This document shows, one piece after another, positions 1 through 6,379 of a stretch of DNA of 7,682 nt. The notes under the pieces were generated by a model. That model searched no databases, was not told the origin of the DNA, and saw only the letters and a program-made list of their open reading frames with translations. A program made the translations under genes and the position numbers. The stretch covers positions 1 through 7,682 of the forward strand of contig DAOWIX010000172.1 in NCBI GenBank assembly GCA_030640695.1, in the 5' to 3' direction. The stretch is from Deltaproteobacteria bacterium (GTDB taxonomy: Bacteria; Desulfobacterota; Anaeroferrophillalia; Anaeroferrophillales; Tharpellaceae). How positions within the stretch are numbered: position 1 is the stretch's first letter; every line of letters begins with the position of its first letter.

Positions 1-806
1 ATGGTGATTTCACGAGCTCGATCACCACGAAAATTGAAAAAGATAACCCCGTCACCACCCCTGATCAGGGGCAATTCTTGACCATCCTTAGCGATAATTA
101 CGGGCTCAACAAACTCATCGTAGATCTGATGTTCATAAGAGTCCTCAAGAGCCCGTAAAGCCTCAGGAAAACATTCTCCCTCTCCCAGAACCAAAGTTCG
201 CCAATGACGCTCTACCCGATCCCAGCGCTGATCTCGATCCATCCCGTAAAAACGGCCACCCAGGCTGGCAATCTGGCCACAGCCAAGCTCAGCAAGAAAA
301 GCTTCCAGACGACGCACATATTTAATACCACTGGCCGGCGGCGTATCACGTCCATCCAGAAAAACATGAACATAAACCCGTTCAAGACCCTGCTCAGCGG
401 CCAGACGTAAAAGAGCTTCGAGATGATTCTGATGACTGTGCACACCACCATCTGACAAGAGGCCCAAGAGATGCAAGGCTCTCTCTTTTCCGGCAGCCGC
501 CAAAAAAGCTTTCCTAAGAACTTCATTATCAGCCAAAGAACCATCTTCAATCGCCCGGCTAATCCGGGTCAGATCCTGATAAACGACACGTCCGGCTCCA
601 ATATTGGTATGGCCGACTTCGGAGTTGCCCATCTGACCGGCAGGCAGTCCAACATCGAGAGCACTGGCCCCCAACTTCGTCCAGGGACACTCTCTTAACA
701 AGCTCTCAAACACCGGAATCCGGGCCTGAGATATGGCATTGCCGGGCCCGGCTTCAGCAAGCCCCCAACCATCAAGAATAATTAGAGCCGCTGGCTGCTT
801 AGACAA
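1..806 (-). CDS. gpmI: 2,3-bisphosphoglycerate-independent phosphoglycerate mutase, 3' end cut by window edge
   Basis: Cytosolic enzyme that interconverts 3- and 2-phosphoglycerate in glycolysis and gluconeogenesis through a metal-bound phosphoserine. About 268 of the usual ~510 residues are present: the first part of the phosphatase domain plus most of the transferase domain. With the TTG start at 806 the protein begins MSKQPAALIILDGWG. Key residues then fall on the numbers I recall for the Geobacillus enzyme: metal ligand Asp12, phosphoserine Ser62 (in QMGNSEVGH), His123 (SDGGVHSH), Arg153 (DGRDTPP), Arg185 and Arg191. NFRGDRAR at the cut end supplies Arg260/Arg263, equivalent to 261/264. 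An AAAGGG Shine-Dalgarno sits 9 bases before this TTG. An in-frame ATG at 833 has no Shine-Dalgarno and adds nine residues. The start overlaps the end of the upstream TPR gene by 8 bases, suggesting translational coupling. Identity is very secure; the start is probable. Confidence 0.95.
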   Translation of the reverse strand, partial: MSKQPAALIILDGWGLAEAGPGNAISQARIPVFESLLRECPWTKLGASALDVGLPAGQMGNSEVGHTNIGAGRVVYQDLTRISRAIEDGSLADNEVLRKAFLAAAGKERALHLLGLLSDGGVHSHQNHLEALLRLAAEQGLERVYVHVFLDGRDTPPASGIKYVRRLEAFLAELGCGQIASLGGRFYGMDRDQRWDRVERHWRTLVLGEGECFPEALRALEDSYEHQIYDEFVEPVIIAKDGQELPLIRGGDGVIFFNFRGDRAREIT

Positions 807-2121
807 AGGAACAAACCCTTTCTGAAATATCATAACTATTATAGCTGCCGCAGTGCGGACAGTGGTGTTTCCAGGAGGGTGAGAGACGGCCGCAGACCCC
901 GCAAGCAAATACCGGTTCCAGGCGATCAGAGCAACCTAAGGCCTTCTTGAAATGATCAACCGCAACCTCTAATCGATGCTCCTTACGACAAGCCAGTTCA
1001 CCCGCCAGAACTTCCAGCAAGGGGCCGTTGAAACCGCTTTCACGCAATCTTTTAGCCGCAACTTCAGCTTCATCAAACTTCTGATGCTCAAGACAGAAAC
1101 GAGCATAAAGCCAACGAGCCGGACGGTACTCCGGATTTCGTGAAAGCACCTTGCGATAAGATTTTAAAATTTTAGCATCGCTGTTTTCGGGATCGTCCTC
1201 AACCTGCAAACGCTCCTCCTCAAGCAGGAAAATAGCACTCGGTTTTTTCCGGAAACCAGTTTTGAGAACACTTAAAGCATCACTCGTCTTGATCTCCATT
1301 TCAGCCTTGAGCAGATAGGCCGCAACATGCTCCTTGTCATTATCAAAAACAATTTTTAACGAAGCTGTTGCCGTATCCCGATTACCAGCCAACCATTGCC
1401 GCCGCGCCAATTCATAAGCACAGTTGGCAATCCCGCTGATGGCTGTTTTCTTCTCTGGGGAACCTTTAACTTCGCATTTACTAATATCCTGCCAAACTTC
1501 CAAAGCCTCCCGCCAATATCCACGGCTGCCAAACTGTTCAACCAGCATGGCCATTAAAGCCCGGTTACGAGGATAGCGGGCTTTCATAAGAAGCAGCTGA
1601 TTGGTCATTCGTAAAGGATCATCGAGACCTTTCAAAGCTTGAATGCGATACCAATGCAAACGTGGGTCTTCAGGGCTGTGCTCAAGTGCCGCATCGAGCG
1701 TTTTTAAAGCTTGCTCGGGCTGCCGTTCTCGCAACTGCAGACGGACTAGAGCCAGTACTGCCTCCATATTTTTCTTATCGAGTTTGAGTACCCGATTCAG
1801 ACTGGCAACAGCTTTTTTGGTCTCCCCCTTAAAACCGGCCTCGACCCCTTCAAGCAGGGCCTGCTGAGCTGATTTTTTCTTTTTGTCCCGCAGTTGCCGA
1901 AAAAAATCACCAACCTGCCGCCTTAAAGCCAACAGCGAGAAAAAAACGCCGCTGCCAAATCCACCCGCAGCAATTGCGACAAGCAGAAAAAACGGCATCG
2001 TACCGTCGACCTTGAGCCCTTGAGTCAAGGCCACTGAGGTTTCAGTCGGGTTCAAATAGACCAGATAAGCTGCTCCTAAAAGCGCCAGCAAACCGCCAAA
2101 AAGTATTATACGGTAAATCAT
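799..2121 (-). CDS. LapA-LapB-like inner-membrane TPR protein with C-terminal rubredoxin-type metal site
   Basis: Predicted 440-residue membrane-anchored regulator resembling LapB (YciM), which in E. coli promotes FtsH-dependent turnover of LpxC and so balances LPS synthesis. Seen here: transmembrane segment 1 (about residues 3-22), the motif NPTETSVAL, transmembrane segment 2 (about 42-65) and a basic linker with KKKK near 80-83. This is the layout of the two-helix LapA domain. A long helical TPR-like region follows (about 85-395), with phrases such as EAVLALVRLQLRERQPEQAL. A zinc-ribbon/rubredoxin-like end carries Cys407, Cys410, Cys421 and Cys424 as two CxxC pairs, the LapB hallmark. E. 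coli LapA and LapB are separate adjacent proteins and LapB has one membrane helix, so this looks like a fusion. Start: ATG at 2121 has GGGA 6 bases upstream; the TTG at 2133 has none. It sits 43 bases after rlmH and overlaps gpmI. The LapB assignment is good; the LapA part is inferred from topology. Confidence 0.82.
   Translation of the reverse strand: MIYRIILFGGLLALLGAAYLVYLNPTETSVALTQGLKVDGTMPFFLLVAIAAGGFGSGVFFSLLALRRQVGDFFRQLRDKKKKSAQQALLEGVEAGFKGETKKAVASLNRVLKLDKKNMEAVLALVRLQLRERQPEQALKTLDAALEHSPEDPRLHWYRIQALKGLDDPLRMTNQLLLMKARYPRNRALMAMLVEQFGSRGYWREALEVWQDISKCEVKGSPEKKTAISGIANCAYELARRQWLAGNRDTATASLKIVFDNDKEHVAAYLLKAEMEIKTSDALSVLKTGFRKKPSAIFLLEEERLQVEDDPENSDAKILKSYRKVLSRNPEYRPARWLYARFCLEHQKFDEAEVAAKRLRESGFNGPLLEVLAGELACRKEHRLEVAVDHFKKALGCSDRLEPVFACGVCGRLSPSWKHHCPHCGSYNSYDISERVCSFV
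816..821 (-). promoter_or_regulatory. Shine-Dalgarno that decides the gpmI TTG start
   Basis: AAAGGG lies inside the last codons of the upstream TPR gene, 9 bases before the TTG at 806. It is the only purine-rich ribosome-binding sequence near the gpmI start. The ATG at 833 is preceded by CTATAATAGTT, which lacks one. This favours TTG initiation, with ribosomes that finish the TPR gene reloading on gpmI. Confidence 0.6.
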
Positions 2122-2133
2122 AAGAGATCCCAA

Positions 2134-2149
2134 TGTTAAAGGGTTAACA
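2134..2149. promoter_or_regulatory. 16-base palindrome, possible Rex-type operator before lapAB-gpmI
   Basis: A perfect inverted repeat TGTTAA-AGGG-TTAACA (plus strand) occupies the short gap between rlmH and the LapA-LapB-like gene. It matches the inner 12 fixed positions of the Rex consensus used in several phyla, TTGTTAA-N4-TTAACAA; the two outermost positions differ. A rex gene is in the same window, and gpmI is a kind of central-carbon gene often found in Rex regulons. It ends 13 bases before the LapA-LapB start codon, so a bound repressor would block transcription there. Alternatives are a small RNA hairpin (6-bp stem, 4-base loop, no T-tract, so not a terminator) or chance. I see no strong promoter next to it; TTGATA upstream lacks a good -10. 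Confidence 0.35.
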
Positions 2150-2164
2150 CAAAACCAGACGATA

Positions 2165-2638
2165 TCAATAATGGTAAGGTTCTTTATGAATGATAGTCAT
2201 AGAGCGATAAAGCTGTTCAAATAGAAGCAGACGGGCAACTTCATGAGGAAAAGTCATAGGCGACAGCGATATCAGATGATCGGCCGCCTCTCGTAATGAA
2301 GGATCATAGCCAAAAGGACCGCCACAAAAAAAAACCAGACTCTGGTGTCCACTTTGCAGAGCTTTTTGCATAAAGATCGCAAAATCGCGGCTTCCCATAG
2401 CGCGCCCCCGCTCATCGAGAAGCAGCTTCAAGCCTGCAGGTTTATTAAATTCCTCAAGTAATCGCGGCCCCTGCCGCCGACAAAAAGCATCTGGAGTTTC
2501 ACGCCGCCCCGGCTTCTCCTCCTTAATCTCTTTCACGTCGCAAACAAGATAGCGATTCAGGCGTTTACGGTATTCGGCAATCTCCTGATGATAGGTCGCA
2601 TTCTTGGTCTTACCGACCAGGAGGAGCTGCAAACGCAT
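2165..2638 (-). CDS. rlmH: 23S rRNA (pseudouridine1915-N3)-methyltransferase RlmH
   Basis: SPOUT-fold methyltransferase that uses S-adenosylmethionine to methylate pseudouridine 1915 in helix 69 of 23S rRNA on assembled ribosomes. Its 157 residues match the usual ~155. Seen: N-terminal MRLQLLLVGKTK, LLLDERGRAMGSRDFA (73-87), the cofactor-binding glycine loop FFCGGPFGYD (103-112), and the conserved C-terminal knot LSPMTFPHEVARLLLFEQLYR (126-145, LSLSPMTFPHE type), ending in EPYHY. The terminal Tyr replaces the more usual Arg or Lys after PYH; Tyr-His remain. ATG at 2638 has AAAAGG about 10 bases upstream, inside the end of rsfS. The gap to rsfS is 6 bases, the common rsfS-rlmH pairing, so coupled translation is likely. 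Confidence 0.96.
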   Translation of the reverse strand: MRLQLLLVGKTKNATYHQEIAEYRKRLNRYLVCDVKEIKEEKPGRRETPDAFCRRQGPRLLEEFNKPAGLKLLLDERGRAMGSRDFAIFMQKALQSGHQSLVFFCGGPFGYDPSLREAADHLISLSPMTFPHEVARLLLFEQLYRSMTIIHKEPYHY

Positions 2639-2644
2639 TAGGAA

Positions 2645-3022
2645 TTAACCTTTTGAACGTTCATCAAGGATAACCGGAGCATCGCGCCAGACCCCTTCAA
2701 GATCATAATGAGCGCGGATATCTTGATAGAACACATGGACAATAACATCACCATAATCGATCAAGCCCCAACGTCCATCCTTCAAGCCTTCACAACCCAA
2801 AGGCTGATAGCCCTGATGTTTCATCTCCTGGACCAAATATTCACTAACCGCCTGCACATGACGATCGGAGTGCCCACTGGCAACCACCAAGGTGTCAGTT
2901 ACCGAGGAGATACCCCGCAAATTAAGAATTACCAACTCCTCAGCTTTTTTATCTTCAAGAAAACCCTTGATCAAGGAAAGTTTTTTATTGCCCTGAAGAG
3001 CCCTAGCATGGTTTTCACTCAT
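2645..3022 (-). CDS. rsfS: Ribosomal silencing factor RsfS (RsfA/DUF143/Iojap family)
   Basis: Binds ribosomal protein uL14 on the large subunit and blocks subunit joining, lowering translation in starvation or stationary phase. The 125-residue protein carries the full family signature: LRGISSVTDTLVVASGHSDRHVQA (35-58), GCEGLKDGRWGLIDYGDVIVHVF (76-98), then the YDLEGVWRDAP block (106-116). The N-terminal ~12 residues are a short polar extension, typical of the family. ATG at 3022 is preceded by GAGGG with an 11-base spacer, slightly long but the only good candidate. It follows nadD by 42 bases and precedes rlmH by 6; nadD-rsfS-rlmH is a widely conserved order. No strong promoter or terminator is evident in the 42-base gap. 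Confidence 0.96.
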   Translation of the reverse strand: MSENHARALQGNKKLSLIKGFLEDKKAEELVILNLRGISSVTDTLVVASGHSDRHVQAVSEYLVQEMKHQGYQPLGCEGLKDGRWGLIDYGDVIVHVFYQDIRAHYDLEGVWRDAPVILDERSKG

Positions 3023-3064
3023 TAAATATATTGCCCTCGTGAAAAGTTTAAAATAGATGAAAAT

Positions 3065-3739
3065 TCAAGTAACATATAGCCCGTTTCTGTAAATATAGTT
3101 AGCGACCCCATCGGGCACCAGATAGCGCAGCGAACGACCCGCTGCAGTCTCATTACGAATCTGACTTGATGAAATATCTAACCGGGTAACTCTCATAAAA
3201 TGAAGACGGTTCCCAGAAATGTGACGATAGCAAAACTCCTTCTCATAACAAAATTCATCTTTAAGCGCAAATGGAAAAAGAGAGTCTGCAGAATCATCGG
3301 CCCAGGGCTTTGCTCCCTGCCTGGAGATAACAATGAAATTTGCCAGGCCGAAGAGTTTGGAAAAGGAGTACCAAGTGCCAATTTCACACCAGGCGTCCCA
3401 ACCGATCACAAAATAGAGTTCGGCCCCAACGAAACGTTTCCTAAAGTAATCCAGGGTCTCAACTGAATAGGAGGTTCCTCCTTTACGACATTCATATGAG
3501 CTACTGCCGAAAAAAGGATTTCCCCGCCGCGCCCGACGTACCATGGCCAAACGATGTTCAGCCGCCACCACCCCGCTTTCACCTTTATGCGGCGGCCGAG
3601 CTGACGGAACCAGGTAGATCTTTTGCAGGGCAAAAGCTTGATGTACCTCTTCCGCAACCCGCAAATGACCGTTGTGGATCGGATTAAAGGTACCGCCTAA
3701 AATACCGATTCGCCTACTCTCTGATTTGACCGTCGCCAT
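3065..3739 (-). CDS. nadD: Nicotinate-nucleotide adenylyltransferase NadD
   Basis: Transfers AMP from ATP to nicotinate mononucleotide, giving deamido-NAD+, the penultimate step of NAD synthesis. 224 residues, near the usual ~210. Seen: nucleotidyltransferase loop GGTFNPIHNGHL (15-26, the GGTFDPIHxGHL form with Asp to Asn), VPSARPPHK (45-52), YECRKGGTSYSVETL (82-96), FVIGWDAW (110-117), and the C-terminal ATP-site motif DISSSQIR (188-195). The central part is rich in Phe, Tyr and Cys and contains a short repeated EFCY. The start ATG at 3739 lies within proA, overlapping it by 26 bases, and has no visible Shine-Dalgarno, so translation probably depends on ribosomes leaving proA. No downstream ATG precedes the catalytic motif, which supports this start. 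The substrate specificity is the family's, not shown directly. Confidence 0.95.
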   Translation of the reverse strand: MATVKSESRRIGILGGTFNPIHNGHLRVAEEVHQAFALQKIYLVPSARPPHKGESGVVAAEHRLAMVRRARRGNPFFGSSSYECRKGGTSYSVETLDYFRKRFVGAELYFVIGWDAWCEIGTWYSFSKLFGLANFIVISRQGAKPWADDSADSLFPFALKDEFCYEKEFCYRHISGNRLHFMRVTRLDISSSQIRNETAAGRSLRYLVPDGVANYIYRNGLYVT

Positions 3740-4970
3740 AAATAATATATTTTGTCGTGGTTAAGCCCTCAAGGCCCATAGGGCCATAGGCGTGAAGTTT
3801 AGTTGTACTGATACCAATCTCAGCCCCTAAGCCCAGTTCTCCGCCATCTGAAAAACGGGTTGAAGCGTTGACCATCACGACCGAGGAGTTTACTTGACGT
3901 AGGAATTCCTGGGATCGATGATAATCGCTGGTAACAATCGTCTCCGTATGGTCGGAACCATACTCGGCGATATGGGCAACGGCAGCAGCAAAACTCTCAA
4001 CCACCTTGACGGCAACAATTAAATCAATATATTCTGTGGCCCAATCATCTTCGTTCGCCGGAATCAGATCAGGACAGAGCGCCAAAGTTTTGGAGCACCC
4101 TCTGATCTCGACCTGTTTCTCCTGCAAATCAGCAATCATTAGAGGAAGAAAACTTTCGGCAATATCTTGATGGACTAAAATTGTTTCAGCCGCATTACAG
4201 ACCCCGGGCCGATGGGTCTTGGCATTGATAACAATTTTCCGGGCCATCTCAATCTCGGCCCCGGTATCAACAAAGACATGACAGACTCCCTTGTAATGCT
4301 TGATCACCGGAATCCGGGAATGCTCAACGACAAAACGGATCAACCCTTCACCGCCGCGTGGAATAATCAGGTCGATCTCCTCTTCACACTGAAGCAGGTA
4401 ATTAATCGCCTGACGCTCGACAAAGGGTACAACCTGGATTACGGCTGGCGGAATTGAGGTTGTTGCAAGCGCTTCATGCAAAACTTCAAGCACCGCCATA
4501 TTTGAGTGAAAAGCTTCGGACCCGCCCCTGAGGATGACACCATTTCCCGACTTCAAACAGAGTCCGGCAGCATCTGCCGTCACATTGGGCCGAGACTCAT
4601 AGATCATACCGACAACCCCTAAGGGGATCCTCATTTTCCCAACCAGCAGCTGATTCGGCCGCCGCCACATGCGCACAATTTCACCGACCGGATCGGGAAA
4701 TGCCGCGACCTCTTCAAGACCTGTGGCCATCGCCTCAACAACCTTGTCACTTAAAGTCAGGCGATCAATCATCGCCGCACTAAGGCCGCTTTCACGGCCT
4801 TTTTCGAGATCAAGGCGATTCTGCTCCTGTAGAAAATTACGCCGCCGTCTCAAACCAGCCGCCATCGCCAATAAAGCTTTATCTTTTTCTAAAGTCGGCG
4901 TCGCCGCCAGCACCCGGGCCGCAACCTTAACCTGAACCGCCAGGGCCTTGATCTTTTTTTCAATATCCAT
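3714..4970 (-). CDS. proA: Gamma-glutamyl phosphate reductase ProA
   Basis: NADPH-dependent reductase converting glutamyl-5-phosphate to glutamate-5-semialdehyde, the second step of proline synthesis. 418 residues against 417 in E. coli, so full length. It has the aldehyde-dehydrogenase-like fold. Seen: KMRIPLGVVGMIYESRPNVTADAAGLCLKSGN (112-143), nucleotide-binding ILRGGSEA (146-153), DLIIPRGGEGLI (200-211), KHYKGVCHVFVD (224-235), and the catalytic cysteine Cys258 in THRPGVCNAAET. The C-terminal block ASTRFSDGGELGLGAEIGIST and GLTTTKYII is also canonical. ATG at 4970 has GGAG 10 bases upstream. It follows proB by 24 bases and its end overlaps nadD by 26 bases. No key residue is missing. Confidence 0.97.
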   Translation of the reverse strand: MDIEKKIKALAVQVKVAARVLAATPTLEKDKALLAMAAGLRRRRNFLQEQNRLDLEKGRESGLSAAMIDRLTLSDKVVEAMATGLEEVAAFPDPVGEIVRMWRRPNQLLVGKMRIPLGVVGMIYESRPNVTADAAGLCLKSGNGVILRGGSEAFHSNMAVLEVLHEALATTSIPPAVIQVVPFVERQAINYLLQCEEEIDLIIPRGGEGLIRFVVEHSRIPVIKHYKGVCHVFVDTGAEIEMARKIVINAKTHRPGVCNAAETILVHQDIAESFLPLMIADLQEKQVEIRGCSKTLALCPDLIPANEDDWATEYIDLIVAVKVVESFAAAVAHIAEYGSDHTETIVTSDYHRSQEFLRQVNSSVVMVNASTRFSDGGELGLGAEIGISTTKLHAYGPMGLEGLTTTKYIIYGDGQIRE

Positions 4971-4994
4971 AATTTTTAATCTCCGACACCTAAC

Positions 4995-6122
4995 TCACAA
5001 AAGTGCTAAATTGTCCCTATGAATAACATCAGCTCCGGCATCGTAACCCAGACAAGCGACAATCTCACGAGAGTGCAGGCCGGCAATCTTTTCAATGTCC
5101 AAAGAGCTGTACGTAACCAACCCGCGAGCAATTTCCACTCCTTCAAGATCACGGCAAGAGACCGGTTCCCCGACCCCGAAATCGCCTTCAACCCGCGAAA
5201 TCCCCGCAGGTAACAGGCTGGTTCCGCGCTCAACCAAGGCCTTAACAGCGCCACCGGCCAGGTAGAGACTACCGCAGGGATTAACCGCAAATGCGAGCCA
5301 GTGCTGACGGCAGTTCAAACGATTGGCCCGCGGCAGAAAAAGAGTACCTTCAATTTCCCCCGCCAGAACCCGAGCCATAACCTCAGGCCTTTGGCCATTG
5401 GCAATAACCGTCGGAATTCCATAAGCTGCGGCCTTACGGGCCGCTTCAAGTTTGCTGAGCATACCACCGGTTCCAACCGTACTCTTGCTAACACAGGCAA
5501 AAGCGGTAACTTCATCATCCACTTCGGCAATCAAAGGTATCAACGAGGCCCCACCATCCGCTTTAGGATCGCAATCATAGACCCCGTCAAGATCGGTCAA
5601 AAGCAACAAGAGATCGACTTCCGCCAAAGAGGTCAAAAGAGCAGCCAGGTTGTCGTTGTCACCAAATTTTATCTCCCGCACAACTACGGTGTCATTTTCA
5701 TTAACCAGAGGCAAAATTTCAGCACTAAGCAACGCCCTTAATGTATTTCGTGCATTAAGATAACGGCGCCGGTTGCGAATATCATCTGAGGTCAAAAGAA
5801 CTTGGGCCACAAGCTGATCATGGAGAGCAAACTCCTGTTCATACTGGCGCATCAAACGCAACTGCCCAACCGCCGCACAAGCCTGCTTTTCCGGGATGGT
5901 CAGAGGCGGAGCGGTAAAACCCAAGGCCTCAAGGCCAGCCGCAACCGCCCCCGAAGTAACTACAATGAATCTATAGCCCTGACGCCGCAGCTCCGCAATT
6001 TCGCCGGCAAAGCGCGTAAAAAAAGAGGCGTTCAGGTGACCCTTGTCAGTCAGCACAGCGCTACCGATCTTGACGACCACCAATTTTACATGCTCAAGGT
6101 TTGTTCGACGTATATTTTCCAT
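4995..6122 (-). CDS. proB: Glutamate 5-kinase ProB with PUA domain
   Basis: Phosphorylates L-glutamate to glutamyl-5-phosphate with ATP, the first and normally proline-inhibited step of proline synthesis; the product is passed to ProA. 375 residues with the standard two domains. The amino-acid kinase domain is about 12-262: VVVKIGSAVLT (15-25), VVTSGAVAAG (54-63), LLTSDD (109-114), NENDTV (141-146), FGDNDNLAALL (153-163), LTDLDGVYDCDP (175-186), GTGGMLSK (217-224). The PUA domain runs from about 280 to the end and includes GGAVKALVERGTSLLPAGI. PUA-containing ProB enzymes are typically the feedback-sensitive, tetrameric type. ATG at 6122 has GGA about 5 bases upstream. It is the first gene of the minus-strand cluster, behind a promoter at 6268-6296 and divergent from rex. 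Confidence 0.97.
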   Translation of the reverse strand: MENIRRTNLEHVKLVVVKIGSAVLTDKGHLNASFFTRFAGEIAELRRQGYRFIVVTSGAVAAGLEALGFTAPPLTIPEKQACAAVGQLRLMRQYEQEFALHDQLVAQVLLTSDDIRNRRRYLNARNTLRALLSAEILPLVNENDTVVVREIKFGDNDNLAALLTSLAEVDLLLLLTDLDGVYDCDPKADGGASLIPLIAEVDDEVTAFACVSKSTVGTGGMLSKLEAARKAAAYGIPTVIANGQRPEVMARVLAGEIEGTLFLPRANRLNCRQHWLAFAVNPCGSLYLAGGAVKALVERGTSLLPAGISRVEGDFGVGEPVSCRDLEGVEIARGLVTYSSLDIEKIAGLHSREIVACLGYDAGADVIHRDNLALL

Positions 6123-6267
6123 CTATTTCCATGCCTTCCCGATCTTACAATAAGTAAATATTCGGCATTGAGTCGGCTCTGTTCTCTTTTATCCGCTATT
6201 TAAGTAAAACTGAAATTCACCTCGGGAAACGCTAACGACTTTTGGATAATTCGTAATAAGCGCCGCA

Positions 6268-6296
6268 AATCTAGTGTAAAAAGCCGTAATTGTCAA
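6268..6296 (-). promoter_or_regulatory. Sigma70-type promoter of the proB operon
   Basis: On the minus strand a perfect TTGACA (-35, 6296-6291) is followed by a 17-base spacer and TAGATT (-10, 6273-6268, four of six consensus positions including the invariant T, A and last T). Transcription would start near 6261, giving a leader of about 139 bases before proB. It is the best promoter match I found before this cluster. Confidence 0.55.
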
Positions 6297-6363
6297 AAAA
6301 TATCTCACTTTTTAATAGATAAATGTCATCAAAGAAAAATTTCACTTGAATCAACTTCGACAA

Positions 6364-6379
6364 TGTGATAACTCTCACA
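6364..6379. promoter_or_regulatory. TGTGA-N6-TCACA palindrome, candidate Rex autoregulatory or CRP/FNR-family site
   Basis: A perfect inverted repeat TGTGA-TAACTC-TCACA is centred about 73 bases before the rex start codon. It fits the core of the Rex operator TTGTGAA-N4-TTCACAA, with mismatches at the two inner arm positions and the outermost bases. It also fits the E. coli CRP consensus TGTGAT-N4-ATCACA at 11 of 12 arm positions. If the -10 is CATAAT at 6399-6404, the centre lies near -40, where a class II CRP/FNR activator binds and where a repressor would cover the -35 region. Rex repressors are autoregulated in several bacteria. The palindrome is certain; which protein binds it is inference. 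Confidence 0.5.

Noticed and set aside
212..550. 112-codon minus-strand frame within gpmI
   Set aside because: It is in a different frame from gpmI, whose frame gives conserved motifs throughout this stretch and is open to the window edge.
2122..2133. TTG at 2133 as the start of the LapA-LapB-like gene
   Set aside because: No ribosome-binding sequence precedes it; the ATG four codons later has GGGA with 6-base spacing.
2134..2149. The rlmH-lapAB palindrome as a transcription terminator
   Set aside because: The stem is only 6 AT-rich base pairs and no T-tract follows on the minus strand.
5301..5741. 146-codon plus-strand frame antisense to proB (and a 133-codon one at 5802-6203)
   Set aside because: Both lie opposite strongly conserved proB codons; their translations show no family motifs and no ribosome-binding context.
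6094..6132. 12-codon minus-strand frame overlapping the proB start, possible leader peptide
   Set aside because: Its GGAAGG is too close to the ATG, it has no run of proline codons, and overlaps proB coding sequence; likely chance.
6144..6157. Short inverted repeat in the proB leader as a riboswitch or attenuator
   Set aside because: The stem is 4-5 base pairs with no alternative structure or T-tract; no known riboswitch core is recognisable.
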